A stretch of DNA of 64,000 bases from the NCBI GenBank assembly GCA_000403295.2, contig KE159605.1:547353-611352 (forward strand), written 5' to 3'. Position 1 is the first letter of the stretch. Each line of letters begins with the position of its first letter. The translations under genes were made by a program, and so were the position numbers. This DNA comes from Lachnospiraceae bacterium M18-1. GTDB lineage: Bacteria; Bacillota; Clostridia; Lachnospirales; Lachnospiraceae. The notes under the pieces are model-generated. The model did no database searches. It had not been told where the DNA came from and saw nothing but the letters and a program-made list of their open reading frames with translations. This document shows, piece after piece, positions 1-8,400 of the stretch.

Positions 1-638
1 TCGGTGCGCATTCCCAGCTCATTTTGCGGCACACCAAGGTAACAGCCCCCCAACTCCGAACGCTCATCCACTACCCCCACGGAACAGCCTTTTACATAGG
101 TATTTCCGTCCGACACCTGCCGGATCAGGTCACGAATCAGTGTGGTCTTTCCGCAGCAGGGAGGGGAGATGATCAACGTATGGCATACCTGCCTGTCTTT
201 TGTAATATATGGAATCACCTTATCCGCACAGCCGATCACCTCATGGGCCACCCGGATATTTGCCGAAGATATGTACTGCAGGTTTTTCACCCTGTCCTGC
301 TCCAGAATTGCTTTTCCTATCACACCCACACGATGTCCTCCTTCAATTGTAATAAATCCCTGCCGGATCTCCTGCTCATAGGCATAGAGGGAATAATGGC
401 TGACATACTCCAGGGTTTCCCTCATTTCCTTCCTGGTCACGATATGTCCCTCTGCCCCGTCCCGTTTTTTCAGCGGCAGTATCCTCTCTTCATTCTTGTA
501 TACCACGATCAGCGGCTTTTCAGTCCGCATCCGGATCTCCTGGACCTGTCCGAAATCCAGGCCTGCATCCTCCACGGCGGCCCGGACAGACCGCGCCAGG
601 ACACGCAGGATCTGCCGTTCTTTCTTTTTTACATCCAT
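1..638 (-). CDS. spoIIIAA: Stage III sporulation protein AA (partial, 3' end off window)
   Basis: ATPase of the SpoIIIA-SpoIIQ channel that connects mother cell and forespore during engulfment. About 212 N-terminal residues are present; the gene runs off the left edge. Visible family marks are a GHRVGVIG stretch near residue 103 and a Walker A variant PPCCGKTT near residue 160. The ATG at 638 has GAGGTGG at 644-650, seven bases upstream. It is divergent from the 3D-domain gene. Its presence shows an endospore-forming ancestry; the rest of a spoIIIA operon would be expected to the left. Identification is by recognition of the motif set, not by a search. Confidence 0.9.
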   Translation of the reverse strand, partial: MDVKKKERQILRVLARSVRAAVEDAGLDFGQVQEIRMRTEKPLIVVYKNEERILPLKKRDGAEGHIVTRKEMRETLEYVSHYSLYAYEQEIRQGFITIEGGHRVGVIGKAILEQDRVKNLQYISSANIRVAHEVIGCADKVIPYITKDRQVCHTLIISPPCCGKTTLIRDLIRQVSDGNTYVKGCSVGVVDERSELGGCYLGVPQNELGMRT

Positions 639-757
639 CTTGTCCACCTCTTGTAACAATATATGAGGTATTGGAAAAATTATGCAGAAATTTATATCAA
701 AAGCAACTCTTTTATTAACAAAATCGTAAAATGTCGGTAAAATATTCCTTTTAAGGC

Positions 758-786
758 TTGCACTTTTGGGAAATTCACTATATAAT
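758..786 (+). promoter_or_regulatory. Sigma-A promoter of the 3D-domain gene
   Basis: TTGCAC at 758-763 and TATAAT at 781-786 are separated by exactly 17 bases. This predicts a transcript start near 793 and a 5' leader of about 60 bases before the coding region. Confidence 0.75.
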
Positions 787-851
787 ATACAGACAAGATA
801 CTCTGTGCAGTCGTAGAGTATGTATCATTTTAGAAAGGATTTGATTTGTGA

Positions 852-1943
852 TTGCGTATGAAACGAAAAGGACAAGCCTTGCTGGTCTTTCTTCTTGCTT
901 CTGTCATGTTATTGGTATCACTTCCAGTATATGCAGATGAGATTGAAAGCCTGGAAAGCAAAACAAGTGATCTTCAGAATCAGCTGAATGACATCAATCA
1001 GGATTTAGTACGTATCAGTGACGAAATCGCTTCTACAGAGACCGCGATTGAAGATGCTAATAACGAAATGTTTCGTATACAGGATTCTCTGGCGATATCC
1101 CGTGAAAATGAGATAAGACAGTACGAAGACATGAAGACACGTATCAAGTATATGTATGAAAACGGCAATAATAATCTCCTGGAATTATTGTTTTCTGCGG
1201 AGAATATGTCCGATTTTCTGAACCGGGCGGAGTTTATCCAGAACATCAGCAGCTATGACCGCGAAAAGCTTGAAAATCTGCAGAGTATCCAGAAGGGAAT
1301 CGAACAGCAGGAAGCCGATCTGACTGCAAAGCAAAATTCGCTGGCTGATCTGCAGACCCAGTTAAAGAGTCAGCAGGACGCTTTGAACCAGAAGGCTGCT
1401 GAGACTTCAACAGATTTAGCCGTATTTAATCAGAAGCTGCAGATGCTTCGGGCAGAACGGGCCCGGGCAGCGGAAGAAGCTGCCAGAAGAGCCGCTGAAG
1501 CAAAGAAAGCAGCTGAGGCACAGAAGCCGGTTCCTGTCACTCCATCAGAAAATGGAACCCAGACAGAAGATTCGACCGCTCCTGACGCCGATAGTTCACA
1601 GAATGGAGAAGAAAGTGATTCTGACAGTTTTCTACAGGATTCACTGGATACCGCATATACCCCAAGCGACAGCGGCGGTGCATTAACTCCGTCAAAAGGT
1701 GTTGTATATTTCAACGGACATCGCGAAACCTATTATTCCCAAAAGGTTCTTCCCGGAGGCGGTCTGAATATTCCGGGACGCCATGTCGCTCCGGATGGAA
1801 CCATTCGGGATGCAGACGGATTTATCTGCGTTGCCAGCAGCGATCTTCCCTGGGGCAGTATCGTAGAGACCTCTCTTGGCACCGGCAAAGTATATGACTG
1901 CGGATGTGCCAGCGGTACTATTGATGTTTATACGGACTGGTAA
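852..1943 (+). CDS. Secreted coiled-coil protein with C-terminal 3D domain
   Basis: Predicted exported cell-wall protein. A basic, hydrophobic signal peptide (about residues 1-28, ending near VYADE) is followed by a long coiled coil of the PcsB/CwlO N-terminal type (residues ~30-215), an Ala/Glu/Lys-rich stretch, a Pro/Ser/Asp-rich linker (~220-275) and a C-terminal 3D-like domain containing VYDCGC and ending IDVYTDW. 3D domains are found in murein-acting proteins such as resuscitation factors and MltA-like enzymes, so a role in peptidoglycan turnover is inferred. The start is TTG at 852 (12 bases after AAAGGA at 834-839) or ATG at 858. It is a single-gene unit with its own promoter and terminator. 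Confidence 0.8.
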   Translation: MRMKRKGQALLVFLLASVMLLVSLPVYADEIESLESKTSDLQNQLNDINQDLVRISDEIASTETAIEDANNEMFRIQDSLAISRENEIRQYEDMKTRIKYMYENGNNNLLELLFSAENMSDFLNRAEFIQNISSYDREKLENLQSIQKGIEQQEADLTAKQNSLADLQTQLKSQQDALNQKAAETSTDLAVFNQKLQMLRAERARAAEEAARRAAEAKKAAEAQKPVPVTPSENGTQTEDSTAPDADSSQNGEESDSDSFLQDSLDTAYTPSDSGGALTPSKGVVYFNGHRETYYSQKVLPGGGLNIPGRHVAPDGTIRDADGFICVASSDLPWGSIVETSLGTGKVYDCGCASGTIDVYTDW

Positions 1944-1990
1944 AGCAGATTGTGTCAGAGATTGAATTTCATATGAACAATGAATCACCT

Positions 1991-2018
1991 CCCGCAGCAT
2001 ATATGCTGCGGGATTTTT
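1991..2018 (+). terminator. Rho-independent terminator after the 3D-domain gene
   Basis: Perfect hairpin CCCGCAGCATA/TATGCTGCGGG at 1991-2012 followed by ATTTTT. It lies about 48 bases after the stop codon. Confidence 0.85.
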
Positions 2019-2045
2019 AATACTATCGCATGCGGAAAGGCAGCG

Positions 2046-2074
2046 CAAAGAAAAGCTGCCGAAAAACGGCAGCT
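2046..2074 (-). terminator. Rho-independent terminator of pnp
   Basis: Stem AGCTGCCG (2054-2061) and CGGCAGCT (2067-2074) with a five-base loop; on the minus strand it is followed by TTTTCTTT. It sits 36 bases beyond the pnp stop codon. Confidence 0.8.
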
Positions 2075-2109
2075 CTTCCTCTTCTACTTACATTTATTAT
2101 ATCTTATCT

Positions 2110-4197
2110 TTACTCTGCTACATCACGCATACTGAAGCTGAATCTTCCCATCTTGTCCTTTCCAAGACACACAGCTTTTACCACGTCTCCCATTTTCAGA
2201 ACATCTTCTACCTTGTTCACACGGTGCTTTGCAATCTTGGAAATGTGCACCATGCCTTCCTTGCCCGGGGCAAATTCCAGGAATACTCCGAAGTCCTTGA
2301 TGCTGACAACCTTTCCTTCAAATACCTGTCCGGCTTCAAATTCTGTCACGATCGTGGTGATCAGTTTTGCTGCCTTATCCATACCCTCCTGCTCGGTTCC
2401 ACAGATAGATACGGATCCGTCATCCTCGATATCAATCTTCACGCCTGTCTCTTCGATTATGGCATTGATCGTCTTGCCTCTCTGTCCGACGACGTCCCCA
2501 ATCTTCTGGGGATCGATCTGCAGCTGGATGATCTTCGGCGCATACGGCCCAACCTCCGGCCTTGGCTCCGCAATCGCCGGATTCATCACTTCATCCAGTA
2601 TATAGGTCCTTGCTTTCTTGGTAGCAGCGATCGCTTCCTCAATGATCGGCCGTGTCAGTCCATGGATCTTGATATCCATCTGAATTGCCGTAATTCCATT
2701 GTGGGTACCAGCCACCTTGAAGTCCATATCTCCGAAGAAATCTTCCAGTCCCTGGATATCCGTCAAAACCAGATAATCCTCGTCTGTATCGCCTGTCACC
2801 AGACCTGCGGAAATCCCCGCGACTGCCGCTTTGATCGGCACGCCTGCCGTCATCAGGGACATACTGGAAGCACACACGCTTGCCTGGGATGTGGAACCGT
2901 TGGACTCGAAGGTCTCCGATACTGTACGGATCGCATAAGGAAATTCCGATTCGCTTGGCAGTACCGGGAGCAAAGCCCTCTCTGCCAGAGCTCCGTGTCC
3001 GATCTCACGTCTTCCGGGTCCTCTGGAGGGCTTGGTCTCTCCTACAGAATAGGACGGGAAATTGTAATGGTGCATATAACGCTTGGACGTCTCGGACTCA
3101 TCCAGCCCATCCAGCCTCTGAGCCTCGGATAACGGCGCCAATGTAGTCACCGTACAGATCTGGGTCTGTCCCCTGGTAAACATCGCGGAGCCATGGACTC
3201 TTGGAATCAGATCCACCTCAGCCGCCAGCGGCCGGATCTGGTCAATAGCACGTCCGTCGGGACGCTTGTGATCCTTTAAGATCATCTTCCTGACCGTCTT
3301 CTTCTGGTACTGGTATACTGCCTCGCCAAGCACCTCCAGCCATTCTTCCTTCTCTGCAAATGCTTCCTCTAACTTTTCTTTGATCACACGGATATTCTCT
3401 TCCCGTGTCTGCTTGTCGTCTGTAAATACTGCCTCTTCCATCTCTGTGGGCGGCACGATCTCCTTGATCGCTGCAAACAGCTCTTCCGGCACTGCACAGC
3501 TCTCATAGGTATGCTTCGGCTTGCCGCACTCCGCCACGATGGTATCGATAAACGCAATGACCTTCTGGTTCACTTCATGAGCCGCAAAGATGGCGTCGAT
3601 CATCTGCGCTTCCGGAACTTCCTCCGCTCCTGCTTCGATCATGATCACCTTTTCCCTTGTAGAAGCCACGGTCAGAGCCATCCTGGAAGCTTCCTTCTGC
3701 TCCGCGGTGGGATTGAATACAAACTGATCCTCGATGAGCCCTACCTGGGTAGTCGAGATTGGTCCGTCAAAGGGAATATCCGAAATACTTACCGCAATGG
3801 CCGCTCCCAGCATAGCCGTCAGCTCCGGACTGCAGTCCGGGTCCACGGACATCACCAGGTTCTCCAGAGTCACGTCATTCCTGTAATCCTTGGGGAACAG
3901 GGGACGCATGGGACGGTCGATGACACGGTCTGTCAGAACCGCATTCTCCGATGCCTTCCCTTCTCTTTTGTTGAATCCTCCCGGAATCTTGCCTACGGAA
4001 TACATCCGCTCATTGTATTCCACGCTCAGAGGGAAGAAGTCAATCCCATCCCTCGGCTTTTCGGACGCCGTAGCCGTACACAGCACCGTAGTGTCTCCAT
4101 AATGCATCAGAACCGCGCCGTTAGCCTGCTTGGCAACCCGGTTCACATCCACCCGCAGGGTTCTCCCTGCGAGTTCCATTTCATATTTGTTATACAT
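2110..4197 (-). CDS. pnp: Polynucleotide phosphorylase (polyribonucleotide nucleotidyltransferase)
   Basis: 3'-5' phosphorolytic exoribonuclease of mRNA turnover, 695 residues, the usual length. Two RNase PH-like domains are joined by the all-alpha linker; the second contains PSYSVGETKPSRGPGRREIGH-type catalytic segments. A KH domain with the VVGQRGKTI loop (residues ~560-610) and an S1 domain with GKVVSIKDFGVFLEF (~625-690) close the protein. ATG at 4197 follows AAAGGAGAG. It has its own promoter and a long leader. In most Firmicutes pnp directly follows rpsO; here seven genes lie between them. Confidence 0.97.
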   Translation of the reverse strand: MYNKYEMELAGRTLRVDVNRVAKQANGAVLMHYGDTTVLCTATASEKPRDGIDFFPLSVEYNERMYSVGKIPGGFNKREGKASENAVLTDRVIDRPMRPLFPKDYRNDVTLENLVMSVDPDCSPELTAMLGAAIAVSISDIPFDGPISTTQVGLIEDQFVFNPTAEQKEASRMALTVASTREKVIMIEAGAEEVPEAQMIDAIFAAHEVNQKVIAFIDTIVAECGKPKHTYESCAVPEELFAAIKEIVPPTEMEEAVFTDDKQTREENIRVIKEKLEEAFAEKEEWLEVLGEAVYQYQKKTVRKMILKDHKRPDGRAIDQIRPLAAEVDLIPRVHGSAMFTRGQTQICTVTTLAPLSEAQRLDGLDESETSKRYMHHYNFPSYSVGETKPSRGPGRREIGHGALAERALLPVLPSESEFPYAIRTVSETFESNGSTSQASVCASSMSLMTAGVPIKAAVAGISAGLVTGDTDEDYLVLTDIQGLEDFFGDMDFKVAGTHNGITAIQMDIKIHGLTRPIIEEAIAATKKARTYILDEVMNPAIAEPRPEVGPYAPKIIQLQIDPQKIGDVVGQRGKTINAIIEETGVKIDIEDDGSVSICGTEQEGMDKAAKLITTIVTEFEAGQVFEGKVVSIKDFGVFLEFAPGKEGMVHISKIAKHRVNKVEDVLKMGDVVKAVCLGKDKMGRFSFSMRDVAE

Positions 4198-4269
4198 GGT
4201 ACTCTCCTTTTCAATTGGTTTTTGTAACTGTTAAACATCACAGGCCCGCAGAGCAGAAGAGTCCGAAAC

Positions 4270-4334
4270 TACTGAAAAACACACCTTTAATTCGGAATTC
4301 CGATCATGCATGATCACCAGATATGCTTTTCAGT
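4270..4334 (-). promoter_or_regulatory. pnp: Hairpin in the pnp 5' leader
   Basis: ACTGAAAA at 4270-4277 pairs with TTTTCAGT at 4327-4334, with further palindromic sequence (GATCATGCATGATC) between. The leader from the predicted start near 4365 to the ATG is about 170 bases. In enterobacteria pnp leaders are processed and autoregulated through such hairpins; the same role here is only an inference. Confidence 0.4.
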
Positions 4335-4371
4335 GGTCTCGGGAACTTAACAACTGCCCGCAGGCTTATTT

Positions 4372-4400
4372 ATTATAGCATACTCTACTTACCGGCGCAA
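4372..4400 (-). promoter_or_regulatory. pnp: Sigma-A promoter of pnp
   Basis: On the minus strand TTGCGC (4400-4395), a 17-base spacer and TATAAT (4377-4372). Confidence 0.75.
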
Positions 4401-4439
4401 TTAAATTTTTGCATCCTGATTCTTTTTGGATTCTTTTCC

Positions 4440-4564
4440 GTTACAGTTCACACGGCGTCCGGCCAGTAAAGTAACATTTGCCATAATATCCAGCCCCTCG
4501 CCGAAGGCGACTTAAAATGGGCTGGATACGGTTACTGGAGCACCCAAAGGGTGTGAACAGTAAC
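4440..4564. repeat. Dispersed palindromic element, family 1, copy 1
   Basis: A 125-bp imperfect palindrome between pnp and nadE. Ends are inverted repeats GTTACAGTTCACAC (4440-4453) and GTGTGAACAGTAAC (4551-4564), one mismatch. Inside are ATCCAGCCC (4488-4496) against GGGCTGGAT (4519-4527) and a central TCGCC-GAA-GGCGA hairpin (4498-4510). A second full copy is at 56566-56711 and an arm fragment at 36541-36580. It has no coding capacity and looks like a REP/MITE-type element. Confidence 0.8.
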
Positions 4565-4631
4565 TCTTTTCCTGAAAATGAAAAACAGGGATGCAGCATT
4601 TCCAGACATCCCTGTTTTTCCATTGTCCCTT

Positions 4632-6539
4632 TTAATGCTCCAGATCTTCCAGCCACCCTGACGCACAGGCGTCGCTGGGCATTCTCCAGTCCCCTCGGGG
4701 TGAAAGCGCTACGGTCCCTACCTTCGGGCCGTCCGGCAGACAGGACCGTTTGAACTGCTGGCTGAAAAATCTCCGGCAGAAGGTCTCCAGCCATTTCCGG
4801 ATCACAGCCGGTTCATAGTTTCCTTCAAAGGTCTGCAGGGCAAGCCTGTAGATCTTGCCTGGTTCATATCCAAAACGGATCATATAGTACAGGAAGAAAT
4901 CATGCAGCTCATAAGGCCCCACCAGATCCTCCGTCTTCTGCGCGATCTTTCCTTCCTCCGGCGGCAGAAGCTCCGGACTGACCGGCGTATCCAGGACATC
5001 ATAAAGTACGGCTTTGAGTTCTCCATCCTCCGCCGTATCCGCCGCATGCCTGACCAGATGGCGCACCAGCGTCTTCGGCACAGACGCGTTGACCCCGTAC
5101 ATGGACATATGATCCCCGTTATAGGTAGCCCAACCCAGCGCCAACTCCGACATATCGCCGGTTCCGATGACCATGCCGCCGTCCTTATTTGCAAGATCCA
5201 TCAGTACCTGGGTACGCTCCCTGGCCTGGCTGTTCTCATAGGTCACGCTGTGATCTGCGGGGTCATGGCCGATATCCCGGAAATGCACGTTCACCGCCTC
5301 CCCGATGGGCACTTCTCTCAGCGTCGCTCCCAGCTTCACCGCCATCCGGCAGGCATTGTTGTACGTCCTGTCCGTTGTCCCGAAGCAGGGCATGGTCACT
5401 GCCAGGATCTCCTTCTTGTCTTTTCCCAGCAGTTCGAATGCTCTGGCCGTCACAAGAAGCGCCAATGTGGAGTCCAACCCTCCGGAAATTCCCACCACTG
5501 CGGTTTTTGCATGAGTATGTGCCAGACGCTTTTTCAGTCCCATAGCCTGGATCGTCAGAATCTCCTCACAGCGCTCTGCCCGGACCCGGTCATCCTGGGG
5601 AACAAAGGGCTGACAGGGGAACTTCCGTGTCAATACAGTCTCTTCCACGTCCAAATGGAACGAAACCCGCATCAACGCTCTTTCCTCCGGGATCCGAAAG
5701 GTAGTATTTTTTCTCCGTTCGCTGACCAGCCGATGGATGTCAATCTCCGAGCAGATGATCTCATTTTCATACCGCTTTGTCTCGCTCAGGACAGCGCCGT
5801 TCTCTGCAATGATATTGTGCCCGCCGAATACCAGATCCGTGGTGGACTCCCCTTCGCCCGCATTAGCGTAAATATATCCTGCGATCAGTCTGGCGGACTG
5901 TCCCTGGATGAGCTCCCTGCGGTAAACATCCTTTCCTATGGTCTCATCGCTGGCGGAGCAGTTCACGATTACCGTGGCCCCTACCAGCGCCGCTTCGATG
6001 CTTGGCGGAACGGGAGACCATACATCCTCGCAGATTTCCGCCGATACTACCAGCTCTTCCATGTCCCGGCACTGGAACAGGATCTGAGGACCGAAGGGCA
6101 CTTCTTTTCCTTCAAAACAAATGGACCTGGCCGTCCGCGGTCCCGGCGTAAAATGACGCATCTCGTAAAATTCTCCATAATTGGGCAGAAATGTCTTCGT
6201 CGTAAAGCCCAGGATCTCTCCCCGGTTCAAAGCCGCCGCCGCATTATACAGTTTTCCGTCCACGCACAGCGGCAGGCCTACAAACACAAGCATGTCCTTT
6301 TCCTTTGTAAACTCCGCGATATGCAGCAGAACCTGTCTCGCGTTTCTCAAAAGTACATCCTGCGTGAACAGGTCGCCGCAGGTATATCCAGTGACGCATA
6401 ATTCCGGAAATACCAGAATCTTCGCCCGGAGCTTTTCTGCCTCCAGGATACACTCGCAGATTTTTTCCTGATTATACGCCGTATCGGCAACCCGGATCTC
6501 CGGCGTTGCCGCCGCCGCCTTCACAAAACCCTGTTTCAT
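4632..6539 (-). CDS. nadE: NAD+ synthase, glutamine-hydrolysing
   Basis: Makes NAD from deamido-NAD, ATP and glutamine, the last step of NAD biosynthesis. 635 residues, matching the two-domain bacterial form. The N-terminal nitrilase-type glutaminase (~1-280) shows the Glu-Lys-Cys triad context (VFPELCVTGY, TKTFLPNYGEF, AEICEDVW). The C-terminal synthetase (~320-635) has the ATP-pyrophosphatase loop GISGGLDST and the conserved LSPRGDWRMPSDA tail. ATG at 6539 lies 11 bases after GGAGG. A palindromic repeat follows the gene. Confidence 0.96.
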   Translation of the reverse strand: MKQGFVKAAAATPEIRVADTAYNQEKICECILEAEKLRAKILVFPELCVTGYTCGDLFTQDVLLRNARQVLLHIAEFTKEKDMLVFVGLPLCVDGKLYNAAAALNRGEILGFTTKTFLPNYGEFYEMRHFTPGPRTARSICFEGKEVPFGPQILFQCRDMEELVVSAEICEDVWSPVPPSIEAALVGATVIVNCSASDETIGKDVYRRELIQGQSARLIAGYIYANAGEGESTTDLVFGGHNIIAENGAVLSETKRYENEIICSEIDIHRLVSERRKNTTFRIPEERALMRVSFHLDVEETVLTRKFPCQPFVPQDDRVRAERCEEILTIQAMGLKKRLAHTHAKTAVVGISGGLDSTLALLVTARAFELLGKDKKEILAVTMPCFGTTDRTYNNACRMAVKLGATLREVPIGEAVNVHFRDIGHDPADHSVTYENSQARERTQVLMDLANKDGGMVIGTGDMSELALGWATYNGDHMSMYGVNASVPKTLVRHLVRHAADTAEDGELKAVLYDVLDTPVSPELLPPEEGKIAQKTEDLVGPYELHDFFLYYMIRFGYEPGKIYRLALQTFEGNYEPAVIRKWLETFCRRFFSQQFKRSCLPDGPKVGTVALSPRGDWRMPSDACASGWLEDLEH

Positions 6540-6578
6540 TTCTTTTTCACCCTCCTGTTTCCGTTCCCTGTCATTTCC

Positions 6579-6619
6579 CGTAAAAATTCATTTTCTTCCG
6601 TTTCCTTACGGTTTTTACG
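6579..6619 (-). terminator. Possible hairpin between hslO and nadE
   Basis: CGTAAAAA (6579-6586) can pair with TTTTTACG (6612-6619). It lies about 25 bases after the hslO stop and could act as a weak terminator. Long loop, so confidence is low. Confidence 0.3.
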
Positions 6620-6644
6620 AATTCACAACTGCCGGCCGATCTCT

Positions 6645-7526
6645 TTACGGCCTGTTGCATTTCTCCAGAATCTCTTTCAGCTCCTCCATCGTAAACTCAT
6701 ATGCGGTATTACAGAAATGGCATTTCACCTCAATGGGCTTCCCATCTGCTATCATATCTTCAATTTCTTTCTTCCCGATGCTGATGATGGCCTTCTCGAT
6801 CCGCTTCCTGGAACAGCTGCAGTCAAACACGGCCGGCATCGTATCCGTGATCTCCACCTCCATACCTGAGAGCACCTGGAAAAGCATTTCTTCCGGCGAA
6901 TGCCCGCCGTCCAGCATCGCGGTAACTGACTTCATGCCTGCAATATTTTCTTCCAGCTGCCGCAGCACCCTCTCCTCCACGAATGGCATCACCTGTACGA
7001 TAAATCCTCCGGCACAGTGTACCGTATTGTCCCGGTTCATCAGTACGCCAAGCCCCACTGAGGAGGGAACCTGCTCCGAAGCCGCAAAATAATAGGTCAG
7101 ATCTTCTGCAATCTCTCCGGTCTGCAGGATCGTCTGCCCGGAATAAGGCTCTTTCAGCCCCATATCCTTGATCACATTTAAGATGCCCTGACCCAGTGCG
7201 CCGCCCACATCCAGCTTTCCGTTTTTCGGCGGCAGCATCACCTCGGGATTGTTCACGTAGCCCTTCACATGTCCCCGGGCATCCGCCGTCACGGTCAGCC
7301 CTCCGATGGGACCGCCGCATTTTACCTGCAGCGTCAGCACGTCCTCCGGATTTTTCATCATGCTTCCCATCATAACGCCGCCGGTCAGCAGCCTGCCAAG
7401 GGCGGCAGTTGCCACCGGGCTGGTCTGGTGCCGCGTTCTTGCCTCTTCCGTCAGGTCAGTGGTTACTGCGGCAAACGCACGGATCTGCGCGTCTGCCGCT
7501 GTGGCCCTCACGATATAATCATTCAT
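6645..7526 (-). CDS. hslO: Redox-regulated chaperone Hsp33
   Basis: Cytosolic holdase activated by oxidation and unfolding. 293 residues, normal family length. The C-terminal zinc switch is visible as FDCSCS (residues ~233-238) and VKCHFC (~266-271), i.e. the CXC and CXXC pairs. The N-terminal domain starts NDYIVRATAADAQIRAFA and includes the TGGVMMGSM segment typical of the family. ATG at 7526 is preceded by AGGAGGAG. It lies between a methyltransferase gene (52 bases upstream) and nadE. Confidence 0.96.
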   Translation of the reverse strand: MNDYIVRATAADAQIRAFAAVTTDLTEEARTRHQTSPVATAALGRLLTGGVMMGSMMKNPEDVLTLQVKCGGPIGGLTVTADARGHVKGYVNNPEVMLPPKNGKLDVGGALGQGILNVIKDMGLKEPYSGQTILQTGEIAEDLTYYFAASEQVPSSVGLGVLMNRDNTVHCAGGFIVQVMPFVEERVLRQLEENIAGMKSVTAMLDGGHSPEEMLFQVLSGMEVEITDTMPAVFDCSCSRKRIEKAIISIGKKEIEDMIADGKPIEVKCHFCNTAYEFTMEELKEILEKCNRP

Positions 7527-7578
7527 GCTTCTCCTCCTGATAACCTCATTATATTTTACAGGACCGGCTAATCGCCAG

Positions 7579-8373
7579 TCAGGGTATAACCTTTAACGCC
7601 GTTTTTCCCCGCTCCCGCGCGATGACATAGATTCGTTCGCTCTGCTCATGAGGAGCATTTTTTGTCTCCCCGTCATAAGCGCAGAGATACTCCATCCCTG
7701 CATTGTGCAGTGCGGTTTGGATCTCTTTTAATGTATATCCCCTCTGATGATGCGTCTCCCGGAAGCGCCGGAACAGGTCATCCCCCGGCATGCCGCTGCC
7801 CTTCCCTTCCCGAATAAACAGGGTCAGTTCATACTCGTTGATCCCTTCCTCTTCGTAATAATAGTTCTCCCATATAAAGCCGCAGTCCTCCCGGTCTTCC
7901 GCGATCGTTTGATTCCCAAGGACTTCCCGGTACTTGTAATCTGTATTAAAGTCAAAGAGAAAGATACCGCCTGGATCCAGATAATTATTGACCAGGCGAA
8001 ACACCTGTTCCAGCTCTTCTCCCACCAAAAGATAGTTGATCGAATCACAGACACTGACAACCGCCCGGACCGTGCCGTAGAGTTCAAACTCCCGCATGTC
8101 CTGCAGAAGATACAGGATATCATGCCCGGATTCCTCCCGCTTCTCCATTGCCGCGTCCAGCATTTCCTCCGAGCAGTCCACACCGATCATATCATACCCA
8201 TATCCTGAGAGCAATTCCGTCATCGTGCCGGTCCCGCAGCCCAGCTCCAGGACAAGTCCGTCCCGAATCCCATACATTTCCAGCACGCCGTGCAGATATT
8301 GCGCCCAGTCTTCATATGGGACATTGTCCATAAACTGATCATACACTTTTGCAAAACTCGTATATGCCTCCAA
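7579..8373 (-). CDS. Class I SAM-dependent methyltransferase
   Basis: 264-residue Rossmann-fold methyltransferase. SAM-binding motif I VLELGCGTGTMTELL is at residues ~42-56, the acidic motif II GVDCSEEMLD at ~64-73 and a motif III region LQDMREFEL around residue 90. No substrate can be named: the sequence resembles the broad Methyltransf_25-type small-molecule enzymes. The start is TTG at 8373 with GGGAGGA just upstream. It follows the membrane-anchored unknown gene by 27 bases, so the two are probably cotranscribed, possibly with hslO. Confidence 0.85.
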   Translation of the reverse strand: MEAYTSFAKVYDQFMDNVPYEDWAQYLHGVLEMYGIRDGLVLELGCGTGTMTELLSGYGYDMIGVDCSEEMLDAAMEKREESGHDILYLLQDMREFELYGTVRAVVSVCDSINYLLVGEELEQVFRLVNNYLDPGGIFLFDFNTDYKYREVLGNQTIAEDREDCGFIWENYYYEEEGINEYELTLFIREGKGSGMPGDDLFRRFRETHHQRGYTLKEIQTALHNAGMEYLCAYDGETKNAPHEQSERIYVIARERGKTALKVIP

Positions 8374-8400
8374 AATTTCCTCCCTCTGCTAACATTACTT

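Noticed and set aside
24..656. 210-codon plus-strand frame at the left edge
   Set aside because: It is antisense to spoIIIAA, whose motifs are clear on the minus strand.
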